The position numbers and the translations under genes were made by a program. The notes beneath the pieces are model-generated. The model was not told the DNA's origin. It made no database searches and worked only from the letters and a program-made list of their open reading frames with translations. Shown here one piece after another: positions 59,571 through 64,000 of a stretch of 64,000 nucleotides of DNA (positions are counted from its first letter, which is position 1; each line of letters begins with the position of its first letter). This stretch comes from Rhodoflexus caldus. GTDB taxonomy: Bacteria > Bacteroidota > Bacteroidia > Cytophagales > Thermoflexibacteraceae. The stretch lies in assembly GCF_021206925.1 (NCBI RefSeq), contig NZ_JAJPRF010000004.1:124001-188000 (forward strand), given 5' to 3'.

Positions 59571-60827
59571 TTATTTGGAGCGAATCGCTGCCACAGGATC
59601 CATGCGGGCAGCCATCACCGCCGGCACAATACCCGAAATAATGCCGATGACCGAAGCCAGCACAAGCCCCAGCGCTATCCGCCCCATGCTCAGGCTGATT
59701 TCAAAACTTTCGGTAGAAAGCAAACTCAGCAACGACACGAGCAGCAGTCCCGCCACTCCGCCAATGATACACAGCAGAATAGCTTCGTAAAGAAACTGGA
59801 ACAGAATAAAGAAATTTTTAGCACCCAATGATTTTTGTATGCCGATTAGGTTGGTTCGCTCTTTGACCGATACAAACATGATATTGGCGATGCCAAACCC
59901 GCCTACGAGCATAGAGAAAATACTGATAAACCAGCCGGCAGAAGTCATTACGGCAATGATACTGTCTAACAAGGCTGCAAACGCTTCGGGGCGATTCAGC
60001 GCAAAGTTGTCTTCCTCTCGGGGCTTCAATCCGCGATAGGCACGCAGCAGACCGCGGGCTTCATTTTCCAACAGCACCAACCCTTCATCGTTGTCATAGC
60101 CTTTCAGCATGATTTGCGGGCGCACCCCTCTGCGACGCCCTGCACTGAATAGTTTGGTCATGGCTGTGTAGGGAATCATGCAGACGTTGTCTGTACTGGG
60201 TGTGTTTAACAGTGTGCTGCCTTGCCGTTTCAGCACACCTATCACGCTGAACTTGTTGCCTCGGAGCGTTACCTGCTGCCCAACGGGGTCAGCATCGCCA
60301 AATAACTCCTTGGCAACGGTATAACCTAAAATCACGACATTGCGCCCCCGCTCATTTTCTTGCACATTGAAATATCTGCCGCGTTCTACATCTACCTTGC
60401 TGGCCAGATTGTACTGCTGCGAAACCCCCAACATATTAACGCCGCTCAGGCTGCTGTTCCTGAATTTGACCGTATTGTTACCTCTTACGGCAAAAACTGC
60501 CACGGCACTTGCCTCCGAAAGGTTGCGCTCCAAAAACTTAAATTCGTTGTAAGTCGGATTGGGACGCTGAAAATACTTCCACCAAGGATAGTCGCGGTCG
60601 GTAAAGTTCCATGGGAACACATCCACATAAATCACCTTGTCGCCCATGAACGCCAGACTTTGCCGAATGCCTTTTTCAATGGCATCAACCATTGTCAATA
60701 CGCCAATGATGGCAAAAATACCGATAGTTACGCCCAGCAACGACAGCACCGTGCGCAGCAGATTCTCGCGCAGTGCACCCAAGGCAAAAAGGAAACTTTC
60801 AAAAATGAGTTTAATAGTCAGCCACAT
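59571..60827 (-). CDS. ABC transporter permease, MacB/FtsX type
   Basis: Inner-membrane permease of 418 aa with one N-terminal and three C-terminal membrane segments, the standard MacB/LolC layout. The N-terminal part has LRENLLRTVLSLLGVTIGIF and IIGVLTMVDAIEKGIRQS, the large periplasmic MacB_PCD domain lies at about residues 45-290, and VSVKERTNLIGIQKSLGAKN precedes the second membrane segment. It would export peptides, lipoproteins or macrolide-type compounds together with an ATPase, but no ATPase or membrane-fusion gene lies nearby. It starts 9 bp after moaC on the same strand, in one operon with moaC and the isomerase. Confidence 0.9.
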   Translation of the reverse strand: MWLTIKLIFESFLFALGALRENLLRTVLSLLGVTIGIFAIIGVLTMVDAIEKGIRQSLAFMGDKVIYVDVFPWNFTDRDYPWWKYFQRPNPTYNEFKFLERNLSEASAVAVFAVRGNNTVKFRNSSLSGVNMLGVSQQYNLASKVDVERGRYFNVQENERGRNVVILGYTVAKELFGDADPVGQQVTLRGNKFSVIGVLKRQGSTLLNTPSTDNVCMIPYTAMTKLFSAGRRRGVRPQIMLKGYDNDEGLVLLENEARGLLRAYRGLKPREEDNFALNRPEAFAALLDSIIAVMTSAGWFISIFSMLVGGFGIANIMFVSVKERTNLIGIQKSLGAKNFFILFQFLYEAILLCIIGGVAGLLLVSLLSLLSTESFEISLSMGRIALGLVLASVIGIISGIVPAVMAARMDPVAAIRSK

Positions 60828-60836
60828 ACAACAAAG

Positions 60837-61325
60837 CTACGAATTAACAGGCGTTTCCTCTCGCGTGAAATCACTTTTCCCGCCGCGTTTTTCCATCAAT
60901 TTAATTTCCCGAATGATGATGTTGTGCGAAATGGCTTTGCACATATCGTAAATCGTCAGTGCGGCAATGGTTGCGCCCGTCAGTGCTTCCATCTCAACGC
61001 CTGTTTTGCCTGTTACACGCGCGGTGCAATTGATAACGATTTGGTCGGGCAAATGGGCGGTGATGTCTATGTCGCAACCATCCATGCCCAACGAGTGGCA
61101 AAGCGGAATAAGTTTATCGGTGCGTTTAGCGGCCATGATGCCCGCAATAATGGCTGTTTGGAAAACTGCGCCTTTGGGCGTGCGGATATCGCCGTTTTCC
61201 AAAAGCGCAAGAATATCGCTGCCTACGGAAACAAGAGCCTGCGCACGTGCCATGCGTATGGTAGCCGCCTTTTGGCTGATATCAACCATGCGCGGCTCTT
61301 GCGATTCGTTCAAATGAGTGAGCAT
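60837..61325 (-). CDS. moaC: Cyclic pyranopterin monophosphate synthase MoaC
   Basis: Second enzyme of molybdenum cofactor synthesis; with MoaA it converts GTP via 3',8-cH2GTP to cyclic pyranopterin monophosphate. Visible marks are MVDISQKAATIRMARAQALV, then KGAVFQTAIIAGIMAAKRTD and IPLCHSLGM, TGVEMEALTGATIAALTIYD, and the active-site YDMCKA (Asp and Lys). Length (162 aa) is normal. I start at the ATG at 61325, although an internal ATG at residue 13 is the point where many homologues begin. The neighbours are not cofactor genes: a TAT-exported isomerase lies 3 bp upstream and a MacB-like permease 9 bp downstream. Confidence 0.95.
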   Translation of the reverse strand: MLTHLNESQEPRMVDISQKAATIRMARAQALVSVGSDILALLENGDIRTPKGAVFQTAIIAGIMAAKRTDKLIPLCHSLGMDGCDIDITAHLPDQIVINCTARVTGKTGVEMEALTGATIAALTIYDMCKAISHNIIIREIKLMEKRGGKSDFTREETPVNS

Positions 61326-61328
61326 GTA

Positions 61329-62225
61329 TTACAGTTTAAAATGGTTTTGAAGCCGGTCTAAGTTGATGGCGGCACACTCCAATGGAGTACGGCTGCCGTA
61401 GGCTTCCTGTTCTATAATCCAGTATTTAATCGGACAGTTCTTTTTGGCATAGTCCAGAATCCGTTGCATTTCCAACCTGCCGTCGCCTAAGGTAGTGCTT
61501 TCGTTGGAGTCTTTTGCAAGGTCTTTTACGTGAATGGACTCAAAATATTTGGCATACTTGGTAATCCATTCCATGGGGTCTACTTTGGCAACCGACATAT
61601 TGCAAATATCCAATTGCTGACAAACATATTTCAGGTCGCCTTCGCGCAGCATGATTTCATAGAGAGTTTCACCGTCAAATTTTTCTTCAAATTCTTGGTG
61701 ATGGTTGTGAAACCCGAAGCGCAGCCCCATTTTATTGGCTTCCATGCCTGCATAATTCCAGCCTTCAATACCTGTTTTTACTTCGTTCAGGTTTTTCTTG
61801 TCCCACGGAAACCAAGGGCTGATGATGTGCTTTTGGCCTACCGTAGCGGCATCTTCTAATGTGGTTTTCCACAGGTCGGTTACTTTTTTGGCAGAAGCAT
61901 CCCAGTGTTCTTTGCCGAAAAGCGTATGTCCGCTGGTCATTTTCATGCCCAAATCGGAAAGTATTTTCTTAAACTCCTTTGGTGCGTAGCCGTAAAACTT
62001 GCGGTCGCGGTAGTTGGCATGTTCTACCTGCCGATAACCCATTTTAGCAAGTGCCTGCAAGGTTTCCAGCGGCTTGTTTTTCATGTCCTCCCGAACGGAG
62101 TACAACTGAATGCTGATGTTCTTTTTGCTTGCAGGAGAGGCTAAACTTGTGCCCGTGGCAAGTACTGCCGTTCCGGCAATAGCACTGGTTTGCAGGAAGC
62201 GGCGGCGCGAAATAGTCGTTTTCAT
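61329..62225 (-). CDS. TAT-exported sugar phosphate isomerase/epimerase-like protein
   Basis: Protein of 298 aa with a twin-arginine signal: ISRRRFLQTSAIAGTAVLAT at residues 5-24. The remainder is a xylose-isomerase-like TIM barrel: IQLYSVREDMKNKPLETLQA, MGYRQVEHANYRDRKF, RFGFHNHHQEFEE with probable metal histidines, CQQLDICNMSVAKVD and HVKDLAKDSNESTTLGDGR. It acts in the periplasm or outer membrane, probably on sugars; the exact substrate is unknown. It leads an operon with moaC (3-bp gap) and the ABC permease. The TAT signal shows that it is folded, perhaps with a metal, before export. Confidence 0.88.
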   Translation of the reverse strand: MKTTISRRRFLQTSAIAGTAVLATGTSLASPASKKNISIQLYSVREDMKNKPLETLQALAKMGYRQVEHANYRDRKFYGYAPKEFKKILSDLGMKMTSGHTLFGKEHWDASAKKVTDLWKTTLEDAATVGQKHIISPWFPWDKKNLNEVKTGIEGWNYAGMEANKMGLRFGFHNHHQEFEEKFDGETLYEIMLREGDLKYVCQQLDICNMSVAKVDPMEWITKYAKYFESIHVKDLAKDSNESTTLGDGRLEMQRILDYAKKNCPIKYWIIEQEAYGSRTPLECAAINLDRLQNHFKL

Positions 62226-62321
62226 TTTCAGAAAAATTCACAATAAGAAAAGTAAAAGGTAATGTAGCGGGCGGTTGATATTTTCGTAGCTAATATAACT
62301 TTTTTGCCTGTAAACACTGCT

Positions 62322-63353
62322 TCATCTCGCATCTGCCCACATGATTTCTTCGGTACAGCAGCCCTTGGGGTTAAACTTACGCCAACCGAAAGTCATGCCT
62401 TCGTGCGGGCGCACGGGCAGCGGGTCGCCTTCGGGCGCTTCGGCTTCGGAAGGCTCTAAGTAGCTTTGCCTGCCGAGTTCGTTCAGGTCGGGCTGCCCGG
62501 CATCCACCCAGCAGGTAAACCAAAAATCGGCAATCATTTTAATGGAAGCTCTCATGCGGCGCTCTACCTGCCCTGCCAGCATATCGTGGTAAGCCGCAGA
62601 AAAATCTTTGGAATAAACGCGCGTATTAATGCCTCCGCGGGTTTCGTAACTGTATTTGCGGTCGTCGCCAAAACGCAGCGTAAGCTCGCGTTCAAAGCCT
62701 AATACACTGTCTAAGGCAAAATGCGCTTCGCCTACTGCCTGCCATGCACGCATGAGGGGGCGCGGTTCATAGGCGGCGCGTCCGATAAAAAAATCGTAGC
62801 CGTCTGCAAAAAGCTCCGGCAGGCGCGACTCCCAAAAACCGTGGATACCGTTTTGCCCCGTTTTGTGCCCGTTGTAGTTTTCGGTGGTATGCAACGGAAC
62901 GTTAGCATCGCCTATATAGTGCCCCAAATCGGCAGAAAGACGCAGAATTTCGGCCGCATCGCGCCGCTTAAAGGCATCGGTGAGTTGGTATTTCATGCGG
63001 TTAATTTGCCAAGGCACAATACCATAGGCACGCAGTGTGTCTTCCGTGTAGCGTGCAACGGCATCTTCCCAACGGCGCGGCATTTTGTAAAACGCACTAT
63101 CGCCGTAAACATCCAAATCTATGTAATGGCGTTCGGCTTCTCCGACCACTGCATAGCGGCGCTTATCGGGGTTCACGGCTTTTTCCGTAATAAATTGAAT
63201 GTGCTTTTTGTAAAAGCCTACCATTTCGGGCGGCAACAGGAATACGGCATAGCGATTGATGCGCTGATGGGCATAAAAGCCCCAAGCATGGGCGTTGTCG
63301 GGGAAAAAGCTGCACAGCAAAAAGGCCGAAACAAAGAGAAAGTGTTTTTTCAT
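62322..63353 (-). CDS. Zinc-dependent phospholipase C family protein
   Basis: Exported protein of 343 aa. The signal peptide ends DNAHA and the mature protein starts WGFYAHQRINRYAVF. An N-terminal Trp followed by His is the zinc-ligand arrangement of the phospholipase C/P1 nuclease fold. The key zinc motif is LSADLGHYIGDANVPLHTTE with two His and an Asp, and GHKTGQNGIHGFWESRLPEL provides another His. The C-terminal region ends FGWRKFNPKGCC. It could hydrolyse phospholipids or phosphodiesters outside the cell; the substrate is not evident. The gene is divergent from rplC; a TATTTTTG box lies 27 bp upstream. Confidence 0.85.
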   Translation of the reverse strand: MKKHFLFVSAFLLCSFFPDNAHAWGFYAHQRINRYAVFLLPPEMVGFYKKHIQFITEKAVNPDKRRYAVVGEAERHYIDLDVYGDSAFYKMPRRWEDAVARYTEDTLRAYGIVPWQINRMKYQLTDAFKRRDAAEILRLSADLGHYIGDANVPLHTTENYNGHKTGQNGIHGFWESRLPELFADGYDFFIGRAAYEPRPLMRAWQAVGEAHFALDSVLGFERELTLRFGDDRKYSYETRGGINTRVYSKDFSAAYHDMLAGQVERRMRASIKMIADFWFTCWVDAGQPDLNELGRQSYLEPSEAEAPEGDPLPVRPHEGMTFGWRKFNPKGCCTEEIMWADAR

Positions 63354-63379
63354 GCGTGGCGGGTTTCTTATCTTCTCTA

Positions 63380-63387
63380 CAAAAATA
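63380..63387 (-). promoter_or_regulatory. Possible minus-7 box of the phospholipase C-like gene
   Basis: Read on the minus strand, TATTTTTG fits TAnnTTTG and stands 27 bp before the start codon at 63353. No matching minus-33 box was found. It lies next to the divergent rplC promoter. Confidence 0.35.
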
Positions 63388-63399
63388 GTTGAAAGAAGG

Positions 63400-63430
63400 T
63401 TTGTTTAGAGCGAAACAATTTCTAACTTTG
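63400..63430 (+). promoter_or_regulatory. Consensus promoter of the rplC-led ribosomal operon
   Basis: TTTG (63400-63403), exactly 19 bp, then TAACTTTG (63423-63430): a full match to the TTTG-N19-TAnnTTTG promoter of the Bacteroidota primary sigma factor. Transcription would start at about 63437, with a leader of about 38 bases before the rplC ATG. Confidence 0.8.
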
Positions 63431-63474
63431 CGCTCCCAATTTTGGGCGTAAGCTGTTCAAACTATTTAACAACA

Positions 63475-64000
63475 ATGTCTGGTATCATAGGAAAAAAAAT
63501 CGGAATGACTAGCGTTGTAGGTGCCGATGGACAAATGGTCGCATGCACAGTAATACAAGCTGGTCCTTGCGTAGTAACGCAAGTGAAAACGAAGGAAACA
63601 GACGGCTACGATGCAGTACAGTTGGGCTTTGGTGAAAAGAAAGAAAAAAACACCACCAAGCCATTGCTGGGGCATTTCAAAAAAGCCAACACTACACCTA
63701 AGCGCAAGCTGGTAGAGTTCCGCGAATTTGCCACACAGGTAAATTTGGGCGACACACTGGCTGTTGGCGATGTGTTCGGTGAAGGCGATTTCGTGGACGT
63801 GGTAGGTACTTCAAAAGGTAAAGGCTTCCAAGGTGTAGTAAAGCGCCACGGCTTTAGCGGTGTGGGCGAATCTACCCACGGTCAGCACAACCGTCAGCGC
63901 CACCCGGGTTCTGTGGGTGCGTGTTCTTTCCCTGCACGTGTATTCAAAGGTTTGCGCATGGCAGGCCGCACCGGTGGTCGCCGCGTAAAAGTACAGAACG
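63475..64000 (+). CDS. rplC: 50S ribosomal protein L3, 3' end outside window
   Basis: The frame from the ATG at 63475 translates to [20 protein letters not shown] and [20 protein letters not shown], then [31 protein letters not shown] and [17 protein letters not shown], which is L3 without doubt (it assembles early on 23S rRNA near the peptidyl-transferase centre). The window ends after 175 codons, about 30 short of the usual length. It follows a strong promoter, and no rpsJ gene lies before it, so the operon begins at rplC here. Confidence 0.97.
   Translation, partial: MSGIIGKKIGMTSVVGADGQMVACTVIQAGPCVVTQVKTKETDGYDAVQLGFGEKKEKNTTKPLLGHFKKANTTPKRKLVEFREFATQVNLGDTLAVGDVFGEGDFVDVVGTSKGKGFQGVVKRHGFSGVGESTHGQHNRQRHPGSVGACSFPARVFKGLRMAGRTGGRRVKVQN

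Noticed and set aside
60360-61361. 333-codon plus-strand frame across the ABC permease and moaC genes
   Set aside because: Antisense to two recognised genes and spans their junction; no domain.

Overview
The window comes from a chromosome of a gliding-type Bacteroidota, most likely the order Cytophagales. The reasons are a PorP/SprF-type protein of the type IX secretion system (T9SS), a giant protein ending in a T9SS type B (gliding-motility-associated) sorting domain, a GLPGLI family protein, an outer-membrane beta-barrel receptor with a carboxypeptidase-regulatory-like N-terminus, and promoters of the TTTG-N19-TAnnTTTG type. No transposase, integrase, phage gene, CRISPR array, rRNA or tRNA was found. 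The genus cannot be fixed from the sequence alone.

Layout. 1-9.6 kb: ten plus-strand surface-polysaccharide genes, most overlapping by 4 bp (ATGA) or 29 bp: glycosyltransferases, a TIGR04325-type methyltransferase, an FkbM-like protein, two AT-rich polytopic membrane proteins, a cupin, a DegT-type sugar aminotransferase, a SAM methyltransferase and a GT4 glycosyltransferase. 9.9-14.8 kb: housekeeping genes (trmB, dusB, a CPBP protease, a DUF2007 protein, cdsA) and a tandem pair of STAS-like small proteins. 14.9-38.3 kb: a minus-strand surface locus consisting, in transcription order, of a 5671-residue repeat protein with a T9SS type B domain, PorP/SprF, a PorE-like TPR/PD40/OmpA lipid-free periplasmic protein, and a second OmpA protein with five internal repeats. 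38.9-46.1 kb: an outer-membrane receptor, a secreted unknown, two DUF1684 proteins around a flavin reductase, and a lipoprotein with two retropepsin-like DTG motifs and a PDZ domain. 46.3-59.1 kb: two bifunctional penicillin-binding proteins, a beta-CASP metallohydrolase, GLPGLI, a two-component system with a PAS protein, a D-aminoacylase and two more STAS-like proteins. 59.5-63.4 kb: an ABC permease/moaC/TAT-exported isomerase operon and a zinc-dependent phospholipase C-like protein. 63.4-64.0 kb: promoter and start of a ribosomal-protein operon beginning with rplC, cut by the window end.

The most coherent system is the 14.9-38.3 kb locus. I infer that the giant protein is exported by the T9SS, held at the surface through PorP/SprF and linked to peptidoglycan by the OmpA-domain proteins. 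The best non-coding signals are a 205-bp intergenic repeat present in two inverted copies 37 kb apart (17.8 and 54.6 kb), a family of three palindromes located at gene ends, a REP-like intergenic cluster at 18.0-18.2 kb, and a 138-bp element with long inverted ends at 41.6 kb. All family calls are from reading the sequence by eye; no database search was run.
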